Shown here: positions 1 through 10,469 of the stretch, one piece after another | Numbering within the stretch: position 1 is the stretch's first letter | How the letters are laid out: each line of letters starts with the position of its first letter | NCBI RefSeq assembly: GCF_000621325.1 | Contig: NZ_JHYQ01000002.1 | Span: forward strand, 62,001-126,000 | Direction of reading: 5' to 3' | DNA from: Thiothrix lacustris DSM 21227 | GTDB taxonomy: Bacteria > Pseudomonadota > Gammaproteobacteria > Thiotrichales > Thiotrichaceae | Length of the DNA stretch: 64,000 nucleotides | Notes under the pieces: model-generated | What the model saw: only the letters and a program-made list of their open reading frames with translations | Databases searched by the model: none | What the model was told of the DNA's origin: nothing | Position numbers and translations under genes: made by a program

Positions 1-1
1 T

Positions 2-886
2 CTGGAAACACAGGTGAAACTGTTTATTGGCAAGGTACCAGCTTACATTGACTGGGTGGTGAATGTGCTAGGGCCATATTTACATGAACATTTTCAAGTG
101 GATACTAGTGTTCTTGAGGTGGATAAAATTAAGTCCGTTATTACGTCGCATTGGCAGGAAACCGGTGGGTTTATTCGTAATGCGATTCAGACCATTTCTA
201 AGTCAGGTTTTGTAGTATTGGGCTGGGTGGCAAATTTGGCATTGATTCCGATCATTACGTTTTACTTGTTACGCGATTGGGATCGAATGGTCGCCTATAT
301 TGATGATTTGTTACCACGTTCGATTGAACCATTAGTGGCTAAACTGGCAACTGAATCAGATGAGGTATTAGGGGCATTCTTGCGCGGTCAATTGTTAGTG
401 ATGCTGGCATTGGCTGTGATTTACTCCCTTGGTTTGTCATTGGTTGGCTTGGAGTTTGCTTTACTGATTGGTCTGATTGCTGGATTGGTAAGCTTCGTGC
501 CCTATCTTGGATTGATCGTTGGTGTGTCGATTGCAGGGATTGCTATCCTGTTTCAGACACAGGATGTGTTTGATTTATTTTGGATACTAGCAGTATTCGG
601 GGTGGCTCAAGTGATTGAGGGGACTGTGCTGACGCCATTATTGGTGGGTGAGCGGATTGGTTTGCACCCAGTGACGGTCATCTTTTCTGTATTGGCAGGT
701 GGGCAGTTGTTCGGTTTCTTTGGCATATTGCTGGCGTTGCCAGTGGCGGCAGTATTGGCGGTAATCATGCGGCATATCCACGATACCTACAAGCGAAGCC
801 ATATTTATACTATAGACGGGCTTGAGGGTGAGGAATTAACTAATTATCCAGAGGCCAATGATAACGTGCTAAAAGGGCAGGAATGA
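2..886 (+). CDS. AI-2E family transporter (PerM/TqsA-like), 5' truncated by window edge
   Basis: Polytopic inner-membrane protein of the AI-2E exporter/PerM superfamily, thought to move small molecules or ions; the substrate cannot be told from sequence. The frame is open to the window edge and a GTG at 14 is probably internal, because family members run to about 350 residues and only about 294 are seen here. Hydrophobic segments alternate with the family-typical PIITFYLLRDWD stretch and the late E-GTVLTPLLVG-RIGLHP motif, followed by a Gly/Ala-rich helix pair. The stop overlaps the hda start (ATGA), which suggests translational coupling; a perM-like permease beside hda is a common gammaproteobacterial arrangement. 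Confidence 0.85.
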   Translation: METQVKLFIGKVPAYIDWVVNVLGPYLHEHFQVDTSVLEVDKIKSVITSHWQETGGFIRNAIQTISKSGFVVLGWVANLALIPIITFYLLRDWDRMVAYIDDLLPRSIEPLVAKLATESDEVLGAFLRGQLLVMLALAVIYSLGLSLVGLEFALLIGLIAGLVSFVPYLGLIVGVSIAGIAILFQTQDVFDLFWILAVFGVAQVIEGTVLTPLLVGERIGLHPVTVIFSVLAGGQLFGFFGILLALPVAAVLAVIMRHIHDTYKRSHIYTIDGLEGEELTNYPEANDNVLKGQE

Positions 887-1587
887 TGCAACAACTGACA
901 TTGAACGTCGGTATACGTGAAGGCCATCGCTTCAGTTCATTTTTTGTGACACCAGAAAATGCTGAGTTATTAGGTGCACTGAAACGCGGTTTTGAAGAAG
1001 ATTTTCCGCAAATTTTCCTGTGGGGTGAAACTCAAGCAGGGAAATCCCATTTACTGCAAGCGTATTGTGAACGTTATTACCAGCGCGGCATGATGGCGGC
1101 TTATTTGCCGTTGGCCAGTTGTGCTAAATATGGCACGCGGGTGTTGGCGGGCGTGGCAGGCAAGCATCTGGTGGCAGTTGATGAGTTGGATGCGATCATC
1201 GGGCAACAGGATTGGGAAATCGCGTTGATGAACCTGATCAATACTTGCCGAACCAATAATCAACCGTTGATCATGGCAGCACGAACTAATCCTCGTGAGA
1301 TGAGCTGTGTGCTACCTGATTTCGCTTCACGTTTATTGTGGGGGCCTGATTACCGGTTACATCCCGTGCATGACGGTCAGTGCCTTCAGGCAATGGCTTG
1401 GCGGGCGCATCAACGTGGCTTTGAATTATCAGAGCACGTCATGAAATATATTGAGCGGCATTATCCGCTAAATATGGCTACGCTCATGGCAGTGCTGGAT
1501 AGGCTAGATGCCGCCAGTTTAACAAAGGGGCGAAAAATTACGCGGGAATTTATCCGCGAGGTTATGCAGAATGCACCCCCCATCTAG
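883..1587 (+). CDS. hda: DnaA regulatory inactivator Hda
   Basis: AAA+ protein that, bound to the DNA-loaded sliding clamp, stimulates ATP hydrolysis by DnaA and so prevents re-initiation. The N-terminus QQLTLNV is the expected clamp-binding peptide (QLSL-type). Walker A is GETQAGKSHLL (residues 48-58), Walker B is LVAVDELDAI, and a sensor-1-like MAARTNP and a C-terminal lid follow. Length is 234 residues, against 233 in E. coli. The start overlaps the stop of the upstream permease. Two ATGs are adjacent (883 and 886); either could be used. Confidence 0.93.
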   Translation: MMQQLTLNVGIREGHRFSSFFVTPENAELLGALKRGFEEDFPQIFLWGETQAGKSHLLQAYCERYYQRGMMAAYLPLASCAKYGTRVLAGVAGKHLVAVDELDAIIGQQDWEIALMNLINTCRTNNQPLIMAARTNPREMSCVLPDFASRLLWGPDYRLHPVHDGQCLQAMAWRAHQRGFELSEHVMKYIERHYPLNMATLMAVLDRLDAASLTKGRKITREFIREVMQNAPPI

Positions 1588-1612
1588 TCATTATCAAAAC
1601 AAGGAGATTATT

Positions 1613-2293
1613 ATGGATATCAATAGTTTTTTAGATCAAATGCTGCAATCTGGTAAAGATTTCGCCCAGAAAGGCCAGACATTAGCAGAGGAAAAATTGG
1701 GTGTTCCCGCAGAAGGTGAGCAACGTGACACAATGCTATCAGGGATGAAAACTGGTGCAGCGGCCGCAGGCGTATTGGCTTTGTTGTTAGGAACGGGGGC
1801 TGGCCGTCGGGTAACGGGTGCGGCTGTCAAAGTGGGTAGTCTCGCCGCGCTGGGTGGTTTGGCCTATCAGATGTACCGCCAGTGGGAAAATAATCCGAGT
1901 ACTTCAGGGGGGGCACAAGTTGCCGAACCCGCTTTATTAGAAGCACCTGCTCCTAAAGCTAGCGCGGAAGTACTAATGAAAGCCATGATTGCAGCTGCCA
2001 AAGCAGATGGGCATGTAGATTCCACTGAACTGGCAACTATTCGCCAACAATTGGTAGAAATGGACTTGCAGGAGGACATGAATGACATGATCCTGACGGA
2101 ATTGGCAGAGCCATTAGATGCTAAAGGTATTGCAGCACTGGCGAATAACGATTTGGCAGTGGCGACCGAAATTTATTTAGTATCGGCAGCGATTATTGAT
2201 GAAGCGAATGAAGCAGAAAAAACGTATCTGGCTGATTTACGTAGCGCCTTGCAGTTGCCTGAAGAGTCAACCAATACCACCATGCCATTATAA
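1613..2293 (+). CDS. DUF533 / YebE-like protein with TerB-like domain
   Basis: A 226-residue protein with an acidic, Gln-rich N-terminus, a Gly/Ala-rich hydrophobic stretch (about residues 45-85) that may be a glycine-zipper membrane segment, and a C-terminal all-helical TerB-like fold (AMIAAAKADGHVD, typical of DUF533). E. coli YebE is the closest named relative; its function is not established. The start at 1613 was chosen because AAGGAG lies at 1601-1606, while an in-frame ATG at 1571 overlaps hda and has no ribosome site. A hairpin follows at 2316. Confidence 0.85.
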   Translation: MDINSFLDQMLQSGKDFAQKGQTLAEEKLGVPAEGEQRDTMLSGMKTGAAAAGVLALLLGTGAGRRVTGAAVKVGSLAALGGLAYQMYRQWENNPSTSGGAQVAEPALLEAPAPKASAEVLMKAMIAAAKADGHVDSTELATIRQQLVEMDLQEDMNDMILTELAEPLDAKGIAALANNDLAVATEIYLVSAAIIDEANEAEKTYLADLRSALQLPEESTNTTMPL

Positions 2294-2315
2294 TTTACTG
2301 TATTGACAATAGGGT

Positions 2316-2352
2316 GGAGGCGCAAGATTTTGCGTCTCCGTCGCTTTTTAAT
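2316..2352. terminator. Probable intrinsic terminator between convergent genes
   Basis: GGAGGCGCAA (2316-2325) pairs with TTGCGTCTCC (2330-2339), one mismatch, and is followed by a T-rich stretch on the + strand. It lies between the convergent yebE-like gene and the small gene ending at 2365. Confidence 0.6.
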
Positions 2353-2364
2353 ACTTTTTCAGTC

Positions 2365-2553
2365 TCAAGCGTCATTATAGTCAAAAACGTCTTTAATTCG
2401 TCGTTCTAGTGCTTTACGTTCTAGATAATCTTCAACATTGCGTCGCACAACATGTGGTTTGATTTTTTTACAATCTAACGAAACAGTCGTTGCCTTTTCT
2501 AACTGAAAGATTTCATCTTCTTGTTCAGTATAATATTCTTTGCTATTACGCAT
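2365..2553 (-). CDS. Small highly charged protein, PA3496-like
   Basis: A 62-residue hydrophilic protein without a signal peptide or membrane segment. The C-terminal half, RRNVEDYLERKALERRIKD, resembles the conserved end of the PA3496 family (annotated as putative envelope integrity proteins), whose mechanism is unknown. ATG at 2553 was chosen because GGAG sits about 8 nt upstream, inside what would be the N-terminus of an alternative GTG start at 2568. It lies 71 bp downstream of dsbD's end on the opposite reading direction order, so both could be read from separate − strand promoters. Family assignment is tentative; the coding call is firmer. Confidence 0.6.
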   Translation of the reverse strand: MRNSKEYYTEQEDEIFQLEKATTVSLDCKKIKPHVVRRNVEDYLERKALERRIKDVFDYNDA

Positions 2554-2624
2554 GGTAAGAAACTCCACAACTGAAGTGTTGATATGCGAACGTAGTATAA
2601 AAACTATAGCTTAACTGGTGCTGA

Positions 2625-4964
2625 TTAAGGTGCCTTCTGTTGGAGATTTTGCTGAAAACGCTGAATTCTTTGAAGAAAGGGTTCTGGCGCTTCATAACCT
2701 GCAAGTCGTACTGCTTTGATTTCTTTGCCATTTGGTGCGAAAAATAAAACCTGCGGTGGGCCAAATAATCCAAAATGTTTATTTAATGCTTTGTCTTGTG
2801 CATCATCAGCTGTGACATCGGCTTGTATTAATAAGGTGTCTTTGAGGCTTGTCACAACATTCTGATCTTTAAAGGTTTTATGCTCAAGTTCTTTACAGCT
2901 CACGCACCAATCAGCATAAAAGTCGAGCATAACGGCTTTGTTTTGGTTTTTTGCTTGCTCTAATGCTTGTTGTAAGCCTTCCATGCCTTTGATTCGCTGA
3001 AAATGGAGTTTGTTTTCTGCGGCAGCGGATGTGGCCATAGCATAACCACCGCCAAATACGCCTTTCAGTGGTTGTAATAGGCTACTACTGCCTGCTGCTA
3101 CACCGAAGAGAATCATGCCGCCGTAGAAAAGCATGATGAGGCCAAGGCTTTTCCAGAAGCGTCCCCAGCCACCGGCTTCATCGTTGATTCTTTCCAATGC
3201 TCCCATGTAAATGCCAGAGCTGACGAGCAGCGTGCCTGTTAAGGCCATGGTGACCTCTGGGGGTACTACACGGCTTAGCATCCATATCGCCAATCCCAGC
3301 ATCATAATGCCAAAAATGGCTTTGGTCGTATCCATCCATGCCCCGGCACGCGGTAGCAAGCTGCTGGCGGATGTACCAATCATCAATAGTGGCAAGCCCA
3401 TGCCCAGACCTAGCGAGAACAGTGATAAGCCACCAAGGAGGGCGTCACGCGTTTGGGCAATATAAACCAGTGCACCGATGAGTGGCGCTGTTACACAGGG
3501 GCCAACAATCAGGGCAGACAGGATGCCCATGATGCCTGCGCCGATAAAGCTCCCGCCTTGTTGACGGTTGCTGATCTCGGTTAGGCGACTTTGAATGCTT
3601 GCTGGCATTTGCAGGTCATAAAAGCCGAACATTGAAAAAGCCAGTAAGACAAATAAGCCTGCGAATGAGCCGATAATCCATGGATTCTGGAACATGACTT
3701 GAAGATTTGCCCCACTTAGCCCCGCCACGACCCCAACAATGGCATACGTTAGTGCCATTGGCATCACATAGGATAGGGATAGTAGAAATGCCTTGCGTGG
3801 AGAAAGGTCATTGTTCGATGAGCCTGCAATAATGCCAGACAATATCGGAATCATTGGGAATACGCATGGCGTAAAAGCCAACCCCAAACCCGCTAGGAAA
3901 AAGAACAATAGGTTGCTGAAGTAACTGTCATCCCGCATTCGCATGGAAATGGCATCTTCAGGCGAGGTGGGTATGGTTTCTGCTTGTTCCTGCTCCAATG
4001 GCTGTGCATCGGGTAACCCGGCTAGCGTTAATTCATGGCTTTGCTTGACAGGAGGGTAGCAAATACCTGTGCTGTCTGAGCACCCTTGGTACTCAGTTTC
4101 CACAACCAGCTTCTGCAAACTTTCTGCTTGTAAGATTGGAATTTTGACATCAATATCTTTGCCATATACTTCAATTTTGCCGAAGTATTCATCATCAACC
4201 ATTTCACCTGTTGGGAAAATTGGCGTGCCTAGCTTGACACCTTGTGGTTCCTTGATGCTGAACTTGATTTTTGGACGGTATAAATGATGTTCAGGTTGGA
4301 TTATCCAGTGAGCATTTAACGTTCCTTTATCTAGCGCTGTCATGTCAAACACGAAGGCTTGCTCTACGGGTATAGCATTGCCCGCAGGTGGCTTCTGGGC
4401 TTGCTTGATAAGGTCAGTTAGTGTGGATTTATTATTGTTAGTATTTTTAGTAACAGGTTCTACTTGATCAGTATTGGCTGCCGCAAGTTGTAACGTGGCT
4501 GTTTTTCTTTGAGGGGGATAGCATAGCCCAGCATCGGCACATCCTTGATATTTAACTTTAAGTGCTAGCTCGGTAGCCTGAGCGGTGTTCTGATTGGGGG
4601 CAATCGGAATTTCTATAACAACTTCGTGATGATAGACCTCGGTTTCTCCAAAATTGGGATCATTTTTGGTATCACCCTTGGGGAAAATGGGAGTCGCTAG
4701 TGTGAGATTTTCTGGATTGTCAGGTTCAAAATTAAAGCGTTCACGGTATAGGTAGTAACCATCAGCAATATCCCATGTCGCTTTGATTTTATCAGGAGCT
4801 ATCATTTCAGCCTTGAACTTGAAGGCTTCATCAGGAGGTAGCAGGTCTTCTTGCTTGAGTGCGTGTGCTTGCATCGAAACAACTAGGAGCAGCAAGAAAC
4901 ACAGCGCATTCCTCACGCCAACAAGTTTGCTGTGCGCCTTAATCAAGTTTAGATAACTAATCAT
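2625..4964 (-). CDS. dsbD: Thiol:disulfide interchange protein DsbD with duplicated N-terminal domain
   Basis: Carries reducing electrons from cytoplasmic thioredoxin across the inner membrane to periplasmic thiol proteins. Signal peptide at about 1-35. Two DsbD-alpha-like Ig-fold domains occur in tandem: the first (about 45-160) has Cys142/Cys148 in YQGCADAGLCYPP, the second (about 200-315) has Cys295/Cys302 in YQGCSDSTGICYPP. The membrane domain follows with the redox pair in FTPCVFP (Cys367) and VGPCVTAP, then a thioredoxin-like domain with DWCVSCK (Cys687/Cys690). Standard DsbD is about 565 residues with one alpha domain; this one has 779. All expected Cys pairs are present, so it should be active. 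Confidence 0.95.
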   Translation of the reverse strand: MISYLNLIKAHSKLVGVRNALCFLLLLVVSMQAHALKQEDLLPPDEAFKFKAEMIAPDKIKATWDIADGYYLYRERFNFEPDNPENLTLATPIFPKGDTKNDPNFGETEVYHHEVVIEIPIAPNQNTAQATELALKVKYQGCADAGLCYPPQRKTATLQLAAANTDQVEPVTKNTNNNKSTLTDLIKQAQKPPAGNAIPVEQAFVFDMTALDKGTLNAHWIIQPEHHLYRPKIKFSIKEPQGVKLGTPIFPTGEMVDDEYFGKIEVYGKDIDVKIPILQAESLQKLVVETEYQGCSDSTGICYPPVKQSHELTLAGLPDAQPLEQEQAETIPTSPEDAISMRMRDDSYFSNLLFFFLAGLGLAFTPCVFPMIPILSGIIAGSSNNDLSPRKAFLLSLSYVMPMALTYAIVGVVAGLSGANLQVMFQNPWIIGSFAGLFVLLAFSMFGFYDLQMPASIQSRLTEISNRQQGGSFIGAGIMGILSALIVGPCVTAPLIGALVYIAQTRDALLGGLSLFSLGLGMGLPLLMIGTSASSLLPRAGAWMDTTKAIFGIMMLGLAIWMLSRVVPPEVTMALTGTLLVSSGIYMGALERINDEAGGWGRFWKSLGLIMLFYGGMILFGVAAGSSSLLQPLKGVFGGGYAMATSAAAENKLHFQRIKGMEGLQQALEQAKNQNKAVMLDFYADWCVSCKELEHKTFKDQNVVTSLKDTLLIQADVTADDAQDKALNKHFGLFGPPQVLFFAPNGKEIKAVRLAGYEAPEPFLQRIQRFQQNLQQKAP

Positions 4965-5115
4965 CTTTCAACATGGTTTAACTAGATGCGAACAATAGTA
5001 GAGTAAATGAAGGTAATCGGCAAAATATCTTCACATCATTTGATAGTATGAAGGAATTTTTTCTGACGAGAAGATTAAAGTAGTGATTTATGCAACATGT
5101 CGTGGTGCTATTACA

Positions 5116-5147
5116 ACAGAAGCCTGAAGCATTTTCAGGCATTCTGT
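5116..5147 (-). terminator. Probable terminator of the H-NS-like gene
   Basis: ACAGAA-GCCTGAA and TTCAGGC-ATTCTGT form a long stem with one bulge around a 5-base loop, about 18 bp past the stop of the H-NS-like gene. The following U-tract on the − strand is weak, so efficiency is uncertain. Confidence 0.45.
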
Positions 5148-5164
5148 GTTTCAATACTGGAATA

Positions 5165-5485
5165 TCAATCTGGAATTAAGCATTCATTCAGGTCATGCTG
5201 AGCCGCAACCCATTCTTGTACCCAAACTGGCTTTCTGCCACGACCACTCCATGTCTCTTCTGGGTTATTAGGGTTGCTGTACTTTGCTTTAACAGCACGT
5301 TTTTTAGTAGTGCGGACTTGTAATACCTCATCGAGAGTAAATCCAGCTTCTTCAATCATGTCATCAATGGCTTGACGTAAATTCAGTAACTCACCGTCAC
5401 GACGATTTGCTATAGCACTATCAATACTGCCTTTGAGTTTTTCAAGTTCCGCGACGCTAAGATTGGAAATATCAACATTGGGCAT
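5165..5485 (-). CDS. H-NS family nucleoid-associated protein
   Basis: A 106-residue H-NS/BpH3-type DNA-binding protein. The N-terminal part (about 5-65) is a helical oligomerisation region (LSVAELEKLKGSIDSAI); the C-terminal part holds the H-NS DNA-binding signature YSNPNNPEETWSGRGRKPVW, where GRGRKP is the minor-groove-binding loop. Such proteins silence AT-rich, often horizontally acquired DNA. The start at 5485 is set by AAGGAAAGG 8 nt upstream; an upstream GTG at 5494 would overlap that ribosome site. The AT-rich 270-bp region behind it (5486-5758) separates it from the divergent GGDEF-EAL gene. Confidence 0.92.
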   Translation of the reverse strand: MPNVDISNLSVAELEKLKGSIDSAIANRRDGELLNLRQAIDDMIEEAGFTLDEVLQVRTTKKRAVKAKYSNPNNPEETWSGRGRKPVWVQEWVAAQHDLNECLIPD

Positions 5486-5758
5486 GAATAACACCTTTCC
5501 TTTTGCATTATGTTTAAAAAATATTTCCGTATATTCATGCTCTTTAATCTTATTGTCAAGGGGTGGTTAATGAAATGAGATAATTTTAATATTCTTTGTC
5601 AATAATATTAAAAGACGCTTTTTGTTTTTACTATTGAGTCTAGCTGAATGCTGGTTTTTTATCAGATGAGCGGGGTGGCAGTTGTCAAGTAAATTAGTTA
5701 CTATTGAGGTGGTTATTTAATCATAAATATTACATAAGATACCTGTTAGGGGGATTCG

Positions 5759-7747
5759 ATGCGATTTGTCGTTCCAATCCTGTCATTGGTTGCGTTTGCT
5801 GTTCTATTTGTCTGGATATTGTCCAGCGGTCAGCTAAACAAGCTATCTATGGCAGATGATCTGTCTTGGCTGACAGCTTTTGTGCCTTATTTGTTGTTGG
5901 GAATTAGTGTTGGGCAATGCGTTGCAATCTACCTTTTGATACATCATAGAAGGCTAATTACGACTGAAAATGCGGTGATTGTTTCCACAGAAATGGATGC
6001 CACAATACTGAAGCCATCGTTCTTACAGGACTCAGTGAATACAGATTGGGTGCTTGATGCTTTAGCTGGGGGGGTGATTGTTACCAATCAACTGGGTAAT
6101 ATCACCTATATGAATGCTAGCGCAGAGAAACTGACACTATGGCAGAGAGATAAGGTTTTGGGTGAACATGTTAGCAAGGTACTCAAATTGGAGGATTTGC
6201 AGGGAAATTCTTTAGGTGTGAAGGCATTTGAAACTAATTTATCGCATCCGAACCATCCCTTACAATTTGGTCAAGTTAAGCTGTATCCTCGTGTTGGTGA
6301 AGAGCGTTTTGTTGAGTTAAATACAACCTGTATTCTTGAGCATTGTAAGGCAATTGTTTTTATTTTTCGTGATGTTACGGCAGATCGAAAGATCATTAAC
6401 CGTTTATACCGTCAGGCCTCGCGTGATGCATTAACAGATTTAATGAATAGAACCAGTTTTGAACAATATGTGGAACAGCTGGCTCATGACACTTCCGCTC
6501 TTACGCGCAGTCATCTATTAGCTAGTATGGATTTGGACAATTTCAAAATTATCAATGATACCTGTGGACATTTGGCAGGAGATGAGTTGTTAAAACAGGT
6601 TTCACAAATCTTTCGACGGGCGGTGAGGCGTTCCGATAAAGTGGCACGGATTGGCGGTGATGAGTTTGCGGTATTTTTAGAGGGTTGTGGTCTCGAGAAG
6701 GGGCGCAACATCATGGAAACGATATTGGTTGAGCTGCGTAACTTCCGTTTTAGTTGGGAGGGAAAGGTATTTACCATTGGTGTGAGTGTCGGCTTATTAG
6801 AGTTTATGCCTGCTGCGAATATTCAAATCAAGCAACTGTTTTCAGACGCTGATAAAGCTTGTTATACCGCTAAAGCATTGGGGCGTAATCAAGTATTTAT
6901 CCATGCTGAAGAGAAGCGTGAGGAAATGTCGAACCAGCGGGTTCATGACTGGGCTAAGCTGCTGAAGGATGCCATTCGCGAAGACCGTTTTATCTTATTT
7001 GCCCAGCCAATTGTGCCTTTACATGCAGAACGTTCCCAACAGCTTCGACAGTATGAAATATTATTACGCTTGCCATTCCGGCAAGCATTGCTGAATCCCG
7101 GTAGTTTTTTACCGGTTGCTGATCGGCTTGATCTGATGACGAGTATTGATCGATGGATTATTCGCAAGTCACTGGAGATGTTGGTAAATTGCCGTGGAGA
7201 TCAGCAAAGCCAACCCTGCCAGGAAATTCGTTTGATGATTAACCTGTCGGGGCAGTCTGTGCAGGATGCGCGGTTGTTTGGGTACGTTGAAGAGCAGATT
7301 AATCACTTCGGCATTAACCCTAGTATGATTTGTTTTGAAATTTCTGAATCGGTGGCTATCAGTAATTTTGTCCACGCGAAGCGGGTAATGAATGCATTGC
7401 ATAGCCTCGGTTGCCATTTGGTGCTGGATGATTTCGGTAGCGGTTTTTCATCCCTCAGTTACTTACGTGAGTTGCCGTTGAGTTACCTGAAAATCGACGG
7501 TAATTTCGTGCATAACCTAGTGTCCAGCCCGGTGGATGCGGCGATGGTTAAAGCAGTGCACGATGTGGGTCAAGTGATGAACTTGTTGACGATTGCTGAG
7601 TTGGTCGAAGACAGTGAGACGTTGGTACGTCTGCGTGAGATTGGCGTGGATTTTGCCCAAGGCTATTATTGTGGCCGCCCGATTCCGCTGGTGCAGTTAC
7701 GTGAGCGGATGCAGAACGAAAGGGATGTGCAGGCAAAAGCGGCCTAA
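5759..7747 (+). CDS. Membrane-anchored PAS-GGDEF-EAL cyclic-di-GMP protein
   Basis: Bifunctional candidate for making and breaking cyclic di-GMP. Two N-terminal membrane helices (about 5-22 and 42-62) precede a PAS domain (about 95-215). The GGDEF domain follows (about 220-380): the active-site loop GGDEF is intact at 299-303 and the inhibitory I-site RRSD lies five residues before it. The C-terminal EAL domain (from about 405) has EIL in place of EAL in YEILLRL but keeps NLSGQS, FEISES, LDDFGSGFSS, LKIDG and a distal AQGYY, so the catalytic acids and the Lys seem preserved. A strong ribosome site (TAGGGGG) precedes the ATG. It is divergent from the H-NS-like gene and probably monocistronic. 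Confidence 0.93.
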   Translation: MRFVVPILSLVAFAVLFVWILSSGQLNKLSMADDLSWLTAFVPYLLLGISVGQCVAIYLLIHHRRLITTENAVIVSTEMDATILKPSFLQDSVNTDWVLDALAGGVIVTNQLGNITYMNASAEKLTLWQRDKVLGEHVSKVLKLEDLQGNSLGVKAFETNLSHPNHPLQFGQVKLYPRVGEERFVELNTTCILEHCKAIVFIFRDVTADRKIINRLYRQASRDALTDLMNRTSFEQYVEQLAHDTSALTRSHLLASMDLDNFKIINDTCGHLAGDELLKQVSQIFRRAVRRSDKVARIGGDEFAVFLEGCGLEKGRNIMETILVELRNFRFSWEGKVFTIGVSVGLLEFMPAANIQIKQLFSDADKACYTAKALGRNQVFIHAEEKREEMSNQRVHDWAKLLKDAIREDRFILFAQPIVPLHAERSQQLRQYEILLRLPFRQALLNPGSFLPVADRLDLMTSIDRWIIRKSLEMLVNCRGDQQSQPCQEIRLMINLSGQSVQDARLFGYVEEQINHFGINPSMICFEISESVAISNFVHAKRVMNALHSLGCHLVLDDFGSGFSSLSYLRELPLSYLKIDGNFVHNLVSSPVDAAMVKAVHDVGQVMNLLTIAELVEDSETLVRLREIGVDFAQGYYCGRPIPLVQLRERMQNERDVQAKAA

Positions 7748-7824
7748 ATTTTACAAATTACCTTGAAAACATAAAGTTCAGACCAATATGGTTTTTATTA
7801 TTGGTTTGAATGGACTGTTGGGTA

Positions 7825-8298
7825 ATGCGTCGCTTTCCTGTATTTACTGTGCTGTTGTTGCTGGTTCCGTTCATTGAGCTTTGGTTGCTTATCAAGGTGG
7901 GCAGCGCCATTGGTGCGTTTGCGGCCATCCTGCTGTTGATCCTGTCTGGTGTGTTTGGCATGTTTTTGCTACGCCATCAAGGGCTGGTAACCTTGGCAAA
8001 ATTCCAGCGTGATATGCAAACGGGTCAACCCCCTGCCCAAGCGGGGCTTGAAGGTATTATGCTGCTGCTTAGCGGCTTGCTGTTCATCATTCCCGGTTTT
8101 TTCAGCGATATACTCGGGCTAATCTTGCTACTGCCACCTACTCGTTACTTGTTGATCAAAGCCTTGCTCAAACGTGGCGTGGTGTCGGCTACTGGCTTCC
8201 AATATTCGCAATCTTCCCGCTCTTACAATAGCCATGACATCGAAGGCGAAGTCGTGCATCGGGACGATGATACAAAAAATTCACTCGATCGCCCTTGA
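7825..8298 (+). CDS. fxsA: FxsA family membrane protein
   Basis: Small cytoplasmic-membrane protein; in E. coli overproduced FxsA blocks exclusion of phage T7 by the F plasmid, but its normal role is unknown. The 157-residue product has hydrophobic helices near 6-22, 28-48 and 75-105, and the family motif LLFIIPGFFSDILGLILLLP. The N-terminus MRRFPVFTVLLLLVPFIELW matches FxsA when started at 7825; an ATG at 7810 would add five residues and cannot be excluded. Its last codons overlap the −35 box of the groES promoter. Confidence 0.85.
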   Translation: MRRFPVFTVLLLLVPFIELWLLIKVGSAIGAFAAILLLILSGVFGMFLLRHQGLVTLAKFQRDMQTGQPPAQAGLEGIMLLLSGLLFIIPGFFSDILGLILLLPPTRYLLIKALLKRGVVSATGFQYSQSSRSYNSHDIEGEVVHRDDDTKNSLDRP

Positions 8299-8348
8299 CT
8301 TTACTTAAGCCGTCCCTATTATTAGCACTCACTAGCCTTGAGTGCTAA
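8295..8348 (+). promoter_or_regulatory. groESL promoter with perfect CIRCE operator (HrcA site)
   Basis: TTGACT (8295-8300), a 16-bp spacer and TATTAT (8317-8322) form a sigma-70 promoter. Overlapping the −10 and the expected start is TTAGCACTC (8322-8330), 9 bp, then GAGTGCTAA (8340-8348): a perfect CIRCE inverted repeat. CIRCE is the binding site of the heat-shock repressor HrcA, so groESL is probably repressed by HrcA in the unstressed cell; no hrcA is in the window. Confidence 0.93.
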
Positions 8349-8396
8349 CAACAACCCTAATGCCCTAATCTTATTGGTTTGAGGAGAATACTGACC

Positions 8397-8687
8397 ATGA
8401 ATATCCGTCCATTGCATGACCGCGTTGTAGTACGCCGTATGGAAGAAGAGCGCAAAACTGCCAGCGGCATCATCATCCCTGACAATGCTACTGAAAAACC
8501 TGATCGCGGCGAAGTGCTTGCGGTAGGCCCAGGCAAAGCAGGTGACAACGGTGAGCGTATCGCGCTGCAAGTTAAAGTCGGTGACAAAGTTTTGTTCGGT
8601 AAATATGCCGGTACCACAGTAAAAATGGATGGTCAGGAAGTGCTGATCATGCGTGAAGAAGACCTGCTGGCGATTATCGAAGGCTAA
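8397..8687 (+). CDS. groES: Co-chaperonin GroES
   Basis: 10-kDa lid of the GroEL folding chamber. The 96 residues begin [16 protein letters not shown] and contain the family signatures for the mobile loop ([15 protein letters not shown]) and the C-terminal [13 protein letters not shown]. The start at 8397 follows GAGGAG at a proper distance; an in-frame ATG 18 nt upstream overlaps that ribosome site. It is the first gene of the CIRCE-controlled operon, 16 bp before groEL. Confidence 0.98.
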   Translation: MNIRPLHDRVVVRRMEEERKTASGIIIPDNATEKPDRGEVLAVGPGKAGDNGERIALQVKVGDKVLFGKYAGTTVKMDGQEVLIMREEDLLAIIEG

Positions 8688-8691
8688 TTAA

Positions 8692-10344
<1,653 letters not shown>

Positions 10345-10370
10345 GCTGCGGCTTATTCTGTCTCCGAAGG

Positions 10371-10397
10371 AAACCCCGCTTGTCGGGGTTTTCTTTT
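10371..10397 (+). terminator. Intrinsic terminator of groESL
   Basis: AACCCCG (10372-10378) and CGGGGTT (10384-10390) form a 7-bp GC-rich stem with a 5-base loop, followed by TTCTTTT. Confidence 0.9.
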
Positions 10398-10408
10398 GTG
10401 GGTAAGGC

Positions 10409-10449
10409 TTGAATTCAGGCGACAAGAAGTCTATATTTTTGGTATATAC
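10409..10449 (+). promoter_or_regulatory. Probable vapBC promoter and autoregulatory palindrome
   Basis: TTGAAT (10409-10414), 17 bp, TATATT (10432-10437) is a good sigma-70 match. The palindrome GTATATAC (10442-10449) lies at the predicted start site, where a VapB-VapC complex would be expected to bind and repress its own operon. The promoter match is seen; the operator role is inferred. Confidence 0.55.
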
Positions 10450-10469
10450 TTTTTAATGAGGGTCGTGTG

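Noticed and set aside
7782-7805. ACCAATA/TATTGGT hairpin before fxsA
   Set aside because: Weak AT-rich stem of 7 bp with an 11-base loop of mixed sequence and no following T-run; not listed as terminator.
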